Of a stretch of 64,000 bases of DNA, positions 54,951 to 63,314 are shown piece by piece. Within the stretch, counting starts at the first letter, position 1, and every line of letters begins with the position of its first letter. This DNA is from Zunongwangia endophytica (lineage in GTDB: Bacteria; Bacteroidota; Bacteroidia; Flavobacteriales; Flavobacteriaceae): assembly GCF_030409505.1 (NCBI RefSeq), contig NZ_JAUFPZ010000002.1, positions 3,293,501 through 3,357,500 of the forward strand. Reading direction: 5' to 3'. The notes under the pieces were generated by a model. That model was not told the DNA's origin. It did not search any database and saw only the letters and a program-made list of their open reading frames with translations. The position numbers and the translations under genes are program-made.

Positions 54951-55700
54951 ATGAAAAAGATCTTTTTTATCATATTGGTTTTTTGCACTACAGTTGGTTT
55001 TGCACAAAGTGAATCTATTTTTGAAAATGCCAACAAGCAGTATGCTGATGGTAATTACGAGCAAGCTATAAAAGCTTACGAGAAAATTTTAGATGAAGGT
55101 GAAGCATCAGTTTCAGTTTATTATAATTTAGGAAATGCCCACTATAAACTAAATCATATAGCTCCCAGTATTTTCTATTATGAAAAAGCGCTGCAATTGA
55201 AACCGAACGATGCCGATGTAAAGAATAATATCCAATTTGCTAGAAATATGGCGATGGATGACATCGAGACTATTGAACAAACCGGAGTTTCTAAAACAGT
55301 AAATAACTTAATTTCAACTTTTAGTTTTAATACCTGGGGAATTATAGCGATTGGTTTTATGATGCTCTTTGTGGTACTTTTTCTTTTATATTATTATGGT
55401 AGAAGTGTTTTACTGAAGCGAGTTTTGTTTGCTACTGCGGTAGTATGTATAATTTGCAGCGTCATTTCAGTGATATTTGCCTTTAACCAACAAAATCTTC
55501 AGTTAGATAATAATTACGCTATTGTTTTTAGTGCAGAGGCAGATGTTAGAAGCGAGCCTAATTTAAGAGGAGAACCTTCATTTGTATTACATGAAGGGAC
55601 TAAAACCAAACTCTTAGAAAACTATCAGGAATGGTACAAGATCGAGCTAGCTGATGGTAAACAAGGATGGATCAAAAAAGATAGCATCAAAGAATTATAA
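54951..55700 (+). CDS. batE: BatE, TPR and SH3-type protein
   Basis: 249 residues. A signal peptide (ending VGFAQ near 19) is followed by two or three TPR units (about 22-95, VYYNLGNAHYKLNHIAPSI). Two membrane helices near 120-145 and 155-175 precede a C-terminal bacterial SH3 domain (AEADVRSEPNLRGEPSFVLHEG, then GKQGWIKKDSI). Last gene of the Bat operon; no clear terminator follows it. Confidence 0.92.
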   Translation: MKKIFFIILVFCTTVGFAQSESIFENANKQYADGNYEQAIKAYEKILDEGEASVSVYYNLGNAHYKLNHIAPSIFYYEKALQLKPNDADVKNNIQFARNMAMDDIETIEQTGVSKTVNNLISTFSFNTWGIIAIGFMMLFVVLFLLYYYGRSVLLKRVLFATAVVCIICSVISVIFAFNQQNLQLDNNYAIVFSAEADVRSEPNLRGEPSFVLHEGTKTKLLENYQEWYKIELADGKQGWIKKDSIKEL

Positions 55701-55799
55701 GAATATTGCTATTTATTTTCTGTTTGAAATAAAATATAGGTGTAAAAGGCATATTTTTATAAATTGAAAGCTATTGCTTAATTTTAGACAAAAATAGAT

Positions 55800-56432
55800 A
55801 TGGAATTTTATAAGCAGATTTTAGAAAATAATAAGGAGTGGGTAAGCAATAAGCTAAGCTCTGATCCTGAATTTTTTAAGCGTTTGGAAAATGGGCAACA
55901 ACCGCCTTTACTTTGGATAGGTTGTGCCGATAGCCGTGTTCCTGCCAACGAAATTATAGGTACGCAACCAGGTGAGGTATTTGTTCATCGTAATATTGCC
56001 AATATGGTGGTGCATACAGATATGAATATGCTTAGCGTTTTAGATTATGCGGTAAACGCTTTAAAAGTGGAGCATATTATAGTTTGCGGACACTATGGTT
56101 GTGGCGGAGTAAAAGCTGCTATGGAGAACGAATCTATAGGTTTGATCGATAACTGGATTAGACATATAAAAGATGTTTATAAAATGCATACCCAAGAGCT
56201 GGAAGCTATTGAGGATAAAAAAGAACGTTGGGATCGTTTTGTTGAACTAAACGTAGTTGAACAGGTTTACGATCTTGCTGAAACATCTATAGTTCAGAAT
56301 GCATGGAAAAAAGAGCAAAAAGTAGTTATTCATGGATGGGCCTACGGTGTAGGAACCGGAATAGTTAAAGACCTAAACGTACATTTCAGCGGCAACGAAA
56401 GATTGGATGAGGTTTACAGATTAAATTTCTAA
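55800..56432 (+). CDS. can: Beta-class carbonic anhydrase
   Basis: 210 residues, cytoplasmic. It interconverts carbon dioxide and bicarbonate. The zinc ligands are C42, H98 and C101 (IGCADSRVP and CGHYGCGG), with the D44-R46 dyad in CADSRV. The length and the VHRNIANMV segment are those of the E. coli Can type. Single gene with a terminator. Confidence 0.96.
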   Translation: MEFYKQILENNKEWVSNKLSSDPEFFKRLENGQQPPLLWIGCADSRVPANEIIGTQPGEVFVHRNIANMVVHTDMNMLSVLDYAVNALKVEHIIVCGHYGCGGVKAAMENESIGLIDNWIRHIKDVYKMHTQELEAIEDKKERWDRFVELNVVEQVYDLAETSIVQNAWKKEQKVVIHGWAYGVGTGIVKDLNVHFSGNERLDEVYRLNF

Positions 56433-56452
56433 ACTTCTATTGAGATACTATA

Positions 56453-56479
56453 GAAAAGGGAGCTTTTGCTCCTTTTTTT
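56453..56479 (+). terminator. Terminator after carbonic anhydrase
   Basis: A stem GGAGC/GCTCC flanked by A and T runs, with a TTTT loop and seven T after it, begins 21 bases past the stop. It can also serve the converging cvpA transcript. Confidence 0.75.
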
Positions 56480-56485
56480 AATTCT

Positions 56486-57004
56486 TTAATTTTCAGTTGG
56501 ATTCCAGATTCCTCTTTCTCGAGCTTCTCGCAAAATCGTAGGTAGAATGGTGGGGGCAATTATAGAGACTGGAGGGTAAAGCAAAGATTCTTCAACAGTT
56601 TCTTCTTCAACAATATCTATTTGTTCTTCCGTAGCTTTAAAAAACATGATCACTACACTAGCTAAAAAAGCTAGTTTTAAAAGTCCAAAAGCTCCTCCCA
56701 AAATCTTATTTACCATCCCAAGCGCAGCTAGATTAGCTACTTTTGTTAGGAATCTTCCTGCCATCGTAATCAAAAATAGAATAAGAATAAAAGTAACAGC
56801 AAAAGCTAAAAGATTGGTGATACCTTCTTCCCAATCTACATATCGGTCTAGAAAATCACTAAGAATATAACTGAAATAAATAGCGCCGTATATTCCTGCA
56901 ATTAGCCCTATAAGCGCAGCAATTTCAGCAAACAATCCTCGAAAAAATCCTCGGATGAGTCCGTATAACAAAACAATTCCAAGAATAATATCGATAGTAT
57001 TCAT
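56486..57004 (-). CDS. CvpA-family membrane protein
   Basis: 172 residues with four membrane helices (about 3-18, 24-50, 62-86, 100-122). The start MNTIDIILGIVLLYGLIRGFFRGL has the CvpA N-terminal GxxRGFxxGL pattern. Members are linked to envelope stability and, in E. coli, colicin V production. No operon partner. Confidence 0.9.
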   Translation of the reverse strand: MNTIDIILGIVLLYGLIRGFFRGLFAEIAALIGLIAGIYGAIYFSYILSDFLDRYVDWEEGITNLLAFAVTFILILFLITMAGRFLTKVANLAALGMVNKILGGAFGLLKLAFLASVVIMFFKATEEQIDIVEEETVEESLLYPPVSIIAPTILPTILREARERGIWNPTEN

Positions 57005-57135
57005 GCGTAATATTTAAAGTATAGGTAAGCTTTTTAAATTTTTGTTACAGAAAGAAAAAGATCACTCCTTGTTTTTTACATTTGGAGCTGGCTAATGAAA
57101 CCCAAATCAAATATAAATAATTTGGTTTCAAAACC

Positions 57136-57143
57136 TATATTTG
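57136..57143 (+). promoter_or_regulatory. -7 box directly upstream of the 118-residue gene
   Basis: TATATTTG matches TAnnTTTG and lies only four bases before the ATG at 57148. The transcript would start at or very close to the start codon, so translation may be leaderless. No good -33 match is present. Confidence 0.4.
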
Positions 57144-57147
57144 CAGC

Positions 57148-57504
57148 ATGGCAAGAGATGAAAAATTAAAAGAGCGGTGGGAAGATCTTCAGCAAAAATT
57201 AGCAGTTCAATTTGCTGATGGTGAAAATATGGAGCTAGACGCCGTTATTTATATTATAGGAGTGCAAGAGCTGGGGCAGGTACATCGCCGTTTTAAAAAA
57301 GACCAGAAGGTAGATTTGATGCATATCGCTATTTGTAGGCTTTTAGAACCTTATGGATATTACGAGTTTGATTATTTTGATGATGATGGATGGCCACATT
57401 ATAAAGTTTTAGAGCAATTACCAAGTCTAAAAGCAGGAGAGCAAAGTATTTTGATGAAGGAGGCGATTGTAAATTATTTTCTGGAAAAGGACTATATTTC
57501 TTAA
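57148..57504 (+). CDS. Conserved-looking small protein of unknown function
   Basis: 118 residues, soluble, acidic C-terminal half, no signal peptide. I do not recognise a domain. Notable pieces are LDAVIYIIGVQELGQVHRRF and a run of aromatic and acidic residues (YGYYEFDYFDDDGWPHY). It lies three bases ahead of the CREST-family membrane gene, so the two are likely made from one mRNA. Codon use looks like that of its neighbours. Confidence 0.8.
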   Translation: MARDEKLKERWEDLQQKLAVQFADGENMELDAVIYIIGVQELGQVHRRFKKDQKVDLMHIAICRLLEPYGYYEFDYFDDDGWPHYKVLEQLPSLKAGEQSILMKEAIVNYFLEKDYIS

Positions 57505-57507
57505 CAA

Positions 57508-58185
57508 ATGAAATTGTTACTTTTTGCTGATTACCCGAATGATTCGGGGCCAATTTACAGGGAAACCGTGCTGGGAAGATTTCCGGTAGAACCCTTTAAT
57601 ACGCTTAGTAACATCTTCTTTATAGCGATCATAATTTACTTCGCTTATCGCGTGTATAGTAATTATAGAGAACAGTGGTTCTTGAGTTTCGCACTTCCTG
57701 TTTTGTTTATTGGCTGGGTTGGCGGTACGATCTACCATGCGACCAGAAGCCACGAAATATGGCTTTTGATGGATTGGGTGCCAATCGTTGTACTCTGCTT
57801 ATCATCTTCCTTATATTTTGCTTCAAAAGCGAGTTCTAAAAAGAGGCAGGTAGTTGGTTTAATGATCTTGGTGCTTTTACTGGTCATTGGTATAAAATTT
57901 ATTCCGTTTAAATCGCATGGAGAAAACTATGGATATATTGCAAGTGCGATTGGTGTGATGTTACCCATTGCCATCCATATATGGCAAACAAAATTTAGGC
58001 ATGCTAAATTTATGGCCTTCGCGGTCTTAAGTTTTATAGTAGCCATAAGTTTTAGAGCATTAGATCGGTACATCCATTTTTCTATGGGAACACATTGGTT
58101 GTGGCACAGTTTCGGGGCTTTTACCGTATTCTTTTTGATGAAGTATATTTATCTGGATGCTAAAACTTCAAATTCAAAACCATAA
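57508..58185 (+). CDS. CREST-superfamily membrane hydrolase (alkaline ceramidase-like)
   Basis: 225 residues with about seven membrane helices. The set of CREST residues is visible in order: E28, N31, S34 and N35 (EPFNTLSN) at the first helix; GGTIYHATRSHE with H77; D89 (LLMDWVPI); and H196 and H200 (GTHWLWHSFGA) near the end. This is the pattern of alkaline ceramidases and related zinc-dependent lipid amidases. Flavobacteria make sphingolipids and aminolipids, so an aminolipid substrate is plausible (inference). It is co-transcribed with the 118-residue gene. Confidence 0.78.
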   Translation: MKLLLFADYPNDSGPIYRETVLGRFPVEPFNTLSNIFFIAIIIYFAYRVYSNYREQWFLSFALPVLFIGWVGGTIYHATRSHEIWLLMDWVPIVVLCLSSSLYFASKASSKKRQVVGLMILVLLLVIGIKFIPFKSHGENYGYIASAIGVMLPIAIHIWQTKFRHAKFMAFAVLSFIVAISFRALDRYIHFSMGTHWLWHSFGAFTVFFLMKYIYLDAKTSNSKP

Positions 58186-58247
58186 TTTCTTAGATTTTAC
58201 TTCAGGTTTTATCGGCTTTTAATACAGTCTAAAGGCGTAAATTTTTA

Positions 58248-58255
58248 TAAATTTG
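58248..58255 (+). promoter_or_regulatory. pheS -7 promoter box
   Basis: TAAATTTG matches TAnnTTTG, 22 bases before the ATG at 58278. The -33 region is not conserved. Confidence 0.5.
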
Positions 58256-58277
58256 CGAACTTATAAGAATTGTATCT

Positions 58278-59297
58278 ATGATTGATAAGATTAAGGAACA
58301 TATCGCTGATGTCAAAGCCTTTAATGCTACGACAAAAGAAGAGATTGAAGCATTCAGAATTAAATATTTGGGGAAGAAAGGCATCCTGAATAGTTATTTT
58401 GCTGAATTTAAAAACGTTCCTAACGAACAAAAAAAGGATTTTGGGCAAACGGTTAACGAATTAAAGACTTCTACGCAGGATAAAGTGGAAGAATTAAAAA
58501 ACCACTTAGAGAGTCTTGAAGAGGAAAAAGGAATTTACGGTGATCTTTCACGACCTTCTGAACCTTTAGAAATTGGCTCACGCCATCCAATTTCAATTGT
58601 AAAAAATCAAATCATAGAGATTTTCTCGAATATCGGTTTTAATGTTTCTGAAGGCCCAGAGATCGAGGACGACTGGCATAACTTTACAGCCTTAAACTTG
58701 CCAGAATATCATCCGGCAAGAGATATGCAGGATACTTTTTTTATTCAAACCGATCCTGATATTTTACTGAGAACACATACATCTTCAGTTCAGGTTCGAT
58801 ATATGGAAGGAAATGAACCTCCAATTCGTACTATATCACCGGGAAGAGTTTTTAGGAACGAGGCGATTTCTGCGCGTTCCCATTGTATTTTCCATCAGGT
58901 AGAAGGATTATATATCGACAAGAATGTATCTTTCGCAGATCTAAAACAAACGCTTCTTTATTTCACAAAACAACTGTTTGGAAAGTCTAAAATTAGATTA
59001 AGACCTTCTTATTTTCCGTTTACCGAGCCAAGTGCTGAAGTTGATATCTATTGGGGATTAGAAACCGAAACCGATTATAGAATCACCAAAGGAACAGGAT
59101 GGTTAGAGATTATGGGATGCGGTATGGTAGATCCAAATGTGCTTAAAAATTGCGGAATCGATCCAACAGAGTATTCAGGATTTGCATTTGGTATGGGTAT
59201 CGAGCGAATTGCAATGTTACTTTATCAAATAGGTGATATTCGCATGTTCTATGAAAATGACGTACGATTTCTAGAACAATTTAAATCGTCGATCTAA
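58278..59297 (+). CDS. pheS: Phenylalanyl-tRNA synthetase alpha subunit
   Basis: 339 residues. An N-terminal coiled-coil arm (1-85) is followed by the class II core: [17 protein letters not shown] (motif 1 region), [19 protein letters not shown] (motif 2) and [16 protein letters not shown] (motif 3). It charges tRNA-Phe as a tetramer with PheT, which is not in the window. Two small genes follow. Confidence 0.97.
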   Translation: MIDKIKEHIADVKAFNATTKEEIEAFRIKYLGKKGILNSYFAEFKNVPNEQKKDFGQTVNELKTSTQDKVEELKNHLESLEEEKGIYGDLSRPSEPLEIGSRHPISIVKNQIIEIFSNIGFNVSEGPEIEDDWHNFTALNLPEYHPARDMQDTFFIQTDPDILLRTHTSSVQVRYMEGNEPPIRTISPGRVFRNEAISARSHCIFHQVEGLYIDKNVSFADLKQTLLYFTKQLFGKSKIRLRPSYFPFTEPSAEVDIYWGLETETDYRITKGTGWLEIMGCGMVDPNVLKNCGIDPTEYSGFAFGMGIERIAMLLYQIGDIRMFYENDVRFLEQFKSSI

Positions 59298-59375
59298 TCC
59301 CTGCATAAGAATTTTGTGAGTTTTTTGAGAGAGGCGCATCTTTAAAAATGCGAACTTGGCTTTAAAATAAAGCTC

Positions 59376-59549
59376 ATGAAAAAGACAGGTTTTTTTATTC
59401 TGGCAGGAATAATTTTAGGAGTAGCCATTTATTTAGCAATAGCTGTTTTAAAATTGACCATTGGTTTAATCGTGCTTGCAGTTGCGGCTGTAGTATTATT
59501 TGTGTTATGGAAGATGATTAAGCATAAATGGGAAGAAAAATTTGATTAG
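59376..59549 (+). CDS. Small two-helix membrane protein
   Basis: 57 residues. Two hydrophobic segments (about 5-22 and 25-46, the second ending VVLFVLWKMI) are followed by a basic KHKWEEKFD tail. The ATG at 59376 is followed by AAAAAG, and the frame is open to TAG at 59547. It lies 78 bases past pheS and 20 before the next small gene. I know no function for it; its codon use resembles that of the neighbours. Confidence 0.65.
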   Translation: MKKTGFFILAGIILGVAIYLAIAVLKLTIGLIVLAVAAVVLFVLWKMIKHKWEEKFD

Positions 59550-59569
59550 GAATTATAAAAAATGAAGTT

Positions 59570-59965
59570 TTGAAAAAGGATATTGAAATTCCTGAAGTTG
59601 AAAATGTTCATGTTGCCGCAGTAAGAGAGTTCAATGAAGCCTTTCAGGCAGATGAATGGAACGCTTATATCATCAACAACAAAAACGTGTCTATAGAGAC
59701 GATTCTTATCGTTTCTAAAGGCTACGACGGCAAAAAAGAGACTTCTGTGATGCGGCATAAACTGGAGAAGTTACCACCACATTCTTTTGCCAAAATTGAA
59801 TTTTTACAAGATGAAGTTTTAAGCTTAAATAACGAATATCAGGTAACTTTCTTCGCTGATAACAAGATGTTCGAAAAAACATTTTTGCTGAAGAAAAATA
59901 CAGTAAGTGAAGACCGCCAAAAAGAAATCCCTTTAATACCGAAAAAAGGCGTTTTAGCATTATAA
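59570..59965 (+). CDS. Small protein downstream of pheS, TTG start
   Basis: 131 residues, soluble, mostly beta strand by pattern. No known domain is recognised. The ATG at 59562 is followed at once by a stop in its frame, so TTG at 59570 is the first usable start (MKKDIEIPEVENVHVA). Proteins of this kind next to pheS are sometimes labelled PheRS alpha subunit by location only; the sequence has no synthetase motif. It ends just before a shared terminator. Confidence 0.78.
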   Translation: MKKDIEIPEVENVHVAAVREFNEAFQADEWNAYIINNKNVSIETILIVSKGYDGKKETSVMRHKLEKLPPHSFAKIEFLQDEVLSLNNEYQVTFFADNKMFEKTFLLKKNTVSEDRQKEIPLIPKKGVLAL

Positions 59966-59967
59966 AA

Positions 59968-59998
59968 AAGAAAGCCTCTGATTTCAGAGGCTTTTTTG
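59968..59998. terminator. Bidirectional terminator between the small pheS-linked gene and the lipoprotein gene
   Basis: An 11-bp perfect stem (59971-59981 with 59984-59994) has A and T runs outside. It lies between converging genes. Confidence 0.88.
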
Positions 59999-60018
59999 TT
60001 TGGGGTATTTATAGTAGT

Positions 60019-61686
60019 CTACTGAAGTTTATTAGACGTATCGTTATAATTACCAATTATAGTACTGCCGCTATTTTGTCTCACATCTCCAAACACGTGT
60101 ATGCTAGAGTCGCTTCCAACAAATTCTAAAGTAGCGCCGCTATTTAGGTTTAGATTTCCATAAACGGTTAAACTTCCTTCGATACGTAGTACCGAACCAC
60201 TATTTATATTCAAATTATCATTTTTGCCAAAAGTTCCAACGGCCATTGCTCCACGCATATTAAACTCACCTCGGCTATTGATGTTCGTACTTTTCTGAAT
60301 ATTTAAAGATCCACAAAATGTGAATATTCCACCAACATTAAGATGTTTTAAAGTAGCTGCGCCTCTATAAGCTTCTACCTGGTTACTGTTAATATTCAAA
60401 TTAGATCGACCCGAGTAGATATCGAAAGATTCGCATGCTGCAAAGTTTTCATTTGCTTTTTGCTGGCTAATTTTAATGATTCTTAAACCACCTGTCCCCG
60501 AGGCTACAAAAATATATTCACCATCAGACTGAATGTAATTAGAAGAACCTTCTAAATCAACTATTCCTTCTTCTACTAAATTGTTATTATCATCTAATTT
60601 AGAAATTCCGAATCCTGCACCTCCGTTAGCCATTAAAATAAAATCACCAGCAACAGAAACAGCATTAGTTACAACATCTGAAGCATCATAATCTGCCTCA
60701 GGAAGCGTTTGGATGTTTAATTGCTGGAGGGAATTTCCAGAATTGCTATCGTAAATTCCTACTCCGTCACTACCTTCAGAAACTAAAATCGCCTGATCTT
60801 TAAAAGCAATCGTTCTTTTAGACTCGCTTGTAAGATTAGGAGTGTTGATGTTACTCAAAACCGAAAGATTTGATGGATCATACATGGTAAGTCCTTCGTT
60901 TCCGCTTAACACTGCAATTCTTCCGTTACCATAACTAATAGATCTTAAGTCTGATAGAGGTTGTTCTATTATTGTTTCTAGAGTTGCGGCATTGTATATG
61001 CCAAGAACGCCGGTGCTTCCACTAACTCCTATAATTCTATTCTGAAAACCTGCAATATCAACTGCTACATTTCCAACTATTGATTTAAGTTCGAAATCTT
61101 CCAAAAATTTTCCTTCTGAAACACTCACCATCCCGATGTTTGCGCGAGATTCCAAATTCAGAATTTCATCAGTATTTATTCCTGAAGAAAAATATAACTT
61201 CCTGTTATTGAAGTAAACTGATGTGAAATCTATCGTTTCTGAAGTTACTCGGCTTTCTACGATTGGATTTGTTTTATCACTAATATTGATAATATCAATT
61301 CCGCCAAGATAATCTTCGCCTTCGAGCATATAAGTTACATAGGCATAGTCGCCATCAATTTTCACATGGCTTGCCCTTAATGTCACTCCGGCAACTACAG
61401 GAGAAGCAACGTTTGCAATTTGCTCTAAGGCTATATTTGATACTTGCGGCTCCTCATCTGGTATAGCCTGTTTAGATAATAACGCATTTTTTGTTGCTGT
61501 AATAGAGGAAATACTTAAAACACCAGCTCCATTCCTATTAAGGACGCTTTCTAATTGACCTTCGTCATTATTGATTTCGAAATTTTGCTGCGTGTAGGCA
61601 TTCTCATCAAAATCATCATTGTTATCACTACAAGAAATGGCAAAGAAGGAAGCTAATATTCCTCCCATCAGTAATTTTTTATTCAT
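60019..61686 (-). CDS. Lipoprotein with an LVIVD-type propeller and a C-terminal beta-helix
   Basis: 555 residues from the ATG at 61686; an upstream TTG at 61701 would add five residues. A lipoprotein signal ends FFAISC, followed by an acidic linker. Residues about 65-415 show LVIVD-type repeats (GGIDIINISDKTNPIVESR, YIFVASGTGGLRIIKIS) consistent with a beta-propeller. Residues about 425-550 are a different, Asn- and Gly-rich repeat region (LNINSNQ, LNIQKSTNINSRG, LNLNSGATLEF) that resembles a bactofilin-like or right-handed beta-helix. It is likely on the cell surface. No clear enzymatic motif. Confidence 0.82.
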   Translation of the reverse strand: MNKKLLMGGILASFFAISCSDNNDDFDENAYTQQNFEINNDEGQLESVLNRNGAGVLSISSITATKNALLSKQAIPDEEPQVSNIALEQIANVASPVVAGVTLRASHVKIDGDYAYVTYMLEGEDYLGGIDIINISDKTNPIVESRVTSETIDFTSVYFNNRKLYFSSGINTDEILNLESRANIGMVSVSEGKFLEDFELKSIVGNVAVDIAGFQNRIIGVSGSTGVLGIYNAATLETIIEQPLSDLRSISYGNGRIAVLSGNEGLTMYDPSNLSVLSNINTPNLTSESKRTIAFKDQAILVSEGSDGVGIYDSNSGNSLQQLNIQTLPEADYDASDVVTNAVSVAGDFILMANGGAGFGISKLDDNNNLVEEGIVDLEGSSNYIQSDGEYIFVASGTGGLRIIKISQQKANENFAACESFDIYSGRSNLNINSNQVEAYRGAATLKHLNVGGIFTFCGSLNIQKSTNINSRGEFNMRGAMAVGTFGKNDNLNINSGSVLRIEGSLTVYGNLNLNSGATLEFVGSDSSIHVFGDVRQNSGSTIIGNYNDTSNKLQ

Positions 61687-61796
61687 GTTCTGAGGCTTCA
61701 AATTTCGGTGAAATTAAAAATTTCTGTTTTATAAATGCGTAAATATTCGATTAGCAGGCGGTATAGCAAGTTAAGCGGTCGTTATTTGTCTTTTAA

Positions 61797-62792
61797 CTAA
61801 TCTAATTTATCGGCAAGTTTGGTGAAGGTTTTTTTAGGGTTCTTTCCTTCATAAAGTATTGCATAAACAGCATTGATAATAGGAGTTTTAGCTTTTCGGT
61901 CTTTGTTGATCTTGTAGGCGCTATCTGTCGCGTAGTAACCTTCAGCAATCATGCTCATTTCCATCTGGGCACTTTTAACCGTGTAACCTTTCCCGATCAT
62001 ATTACCAAACATTCGGTTTCTACTAAATACAGAATATCCGGTAACTAGAAGGTCACCTAAATAAGCAGAATCATTAATATTACGCTTCATTTTGTGGACT
62101 TTTTTGATGAATTTTTTCATCTCGCGGATAGCGTTACTCATTAAAACACTCTGGAAGTTATCTCCGTATCCAAGTCCGTGTGCAATTCCCGCCGCAATGG
62201 CGTAAATGTTTTTTAGAACGGCAGCGTACTCTGTTCCAACAATATCATCACTTGTTTTAGTTTTTATGTATTCGCTAGCTAAGAAACCAGATAACATTTT
62301 AGCTTTTTCCTCATTGCTACAGGCGATTGTAAGATAGGATAAACGCTCTAAAGCAACTTCTTCAGCGTGACACGGGCCGGTAATCACTCCGATATTTTCA
62401 AAATCAATATTGTAGAATTTATTAAAGTGTTCTCCAACAATCAAACTACTTTCAGGAACAATTCCTTTGATTGCAGAGAAAATCATTTTTCCTTCCAAAG
62501 ATGCGGTTAGATGATCCAATTCAGACTTTAAAAAGGCAGAAGGAATGGCAAATATTAATACATCTGCAGCAGCTACAATTTCGTTAATATCATTACTTAA
62601 ATGAAGCTGATTAATATCGAATTCTACATCGCTTAAGTAATTTGGATTGTGCTGATGCTTTTTTAAATGCTCAACAGCATATACACTTCGCATATACCAA
62701 TGTACTTTTTCAAGATTCTCTGTTAGCATTTTTACGATGGCAGTGGCCCAACTTCCTCCGCCAATAACCGCTATGTTTGGAACTGTATTCAT
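61797..62792 (-). CDS. gpsA: Glycerol-3-phosphate dehydrogenase, NAD(P)+
   Basis: 331 residues. It reduces dihydroxyacetone phosphate to sn-glycerol-3-phosphate for phospholipid synthesis. The N-terminal cofactor site reads AVIGGGSWATAIVKML. ITGPCHAEEVA is conserved, and the catalytic lysine lies in EYAAVLKNIYAIAAG, followed by HGLGYGDN. Single gene with a -7 box (minus strand TAATTTTG at 62816-62823). Confidence 0.95.
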   Translation of the reverse strand: MNTVPNIAVIGGGSWATAIVKMLTENLEKVHWYMRSVYAVEHLKKHQHNPNYLSDVEFDINQLHLSNDINEIVAAADVLIFAIPSAFLKSELDHLTASLEGKMIFSAIKGIVPESSLIVGEHFNKFYNIDFENIGVITGPCHAEEVALERLSYLTIACSNEEKAKMLSGFLASEYIKTKTSDDIVGTEYAAVLKNIYAIAAGIAHGLGYGDNFQSVLMSNAIREMKKFIKKVHKMKRNINDSAYLGDLLVTGYSVFSRNRMFGNMIGKGYTVKSAQMEMSMIAEGYYATDSAYKINKDRKAKTPIINAVYAILYEGKNPKKTFTKLADKLD

Positions 62793-63314
62793 TTGTAAGG
62801 TTTGTTATACAAATACAAAATTAAAGATATTATAAGGGAAGACGGGACGCTAGGCGCTATTTGGAGAAAGTATAGTAAAAGTTTAACAGTAAATAAGTGT
62901 TCTTAAAGACAATCTTAATAGAAGTGAGGGCGTTATTGTAATGCGCTTCTTCTAACCAAAGAAGAAGTTCTTAGTTTTTTGGTTGGTTATTTAGTTTGAA
63001 AACCGCCTTGTATGAGAGATGCAGGGCGGTTTTTTAATTTATAATTCTTTATCGATTTTCTGAAAATTCTATCAGCCATTTCAATTTTTGGACGTATTTC
63101 ATTTCTATTTTCCTTTGCCGAAAAAAGAAACAAAAATGCTAGGCTTACGAAACTTACTCTAAATTTTTAATTCGGAAGCTAAATTTTAGGAACTCATCCG
63201 ATTTCCAATCGTGCTTAAACAGCCTAAAATTATACACGCTTATCTCATTATCAATTTTACGAGTAACCTTCGATAGGCCATAATTTGGCGTCTAAAGAAA
63301 TTTAAATTATTCTA
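62793..63314. other. Long noncoding gap with a plus-strand terminator and repeat-like sequence
   Basis: Both flanking genes (gpsA and nadD) lie on the minus strand, and no good open frame is seen on either strand. Bases about 62830-63035 contain an alternative-hairpin region and a plus-strand terminator. Bases about 63100-63260 hold a stretch with short frames and a sequence style like dispersed intergenic elements of related genomes. Confidence 0.6.
62999..63035 (+). terminator. Plus-strand terminator with no upstream gene
   Basis: A 12-bp stem (62999-63010 with 63022-63033, one G-T pair) with an 11-nt loop is followed by T6. The only genes near it lie on the minus strand. On that strand the T run is weaker, although it could still end nadD transcripts. 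Confidence 0.7.

Noticed and set aside
59570..59965. Labelling this gene as a PheRS subunit
   Set aside because: It has no aminoacyl-tRNA synthetase motif; only its location next to pheS would suggest this.
62941..62994. A leader peptide before the terminator at 62999
   Set aside because: The frame that contains FLVFWLVI has no start codon after the preceding stop, and the ATG at 62941 ends after four codons.
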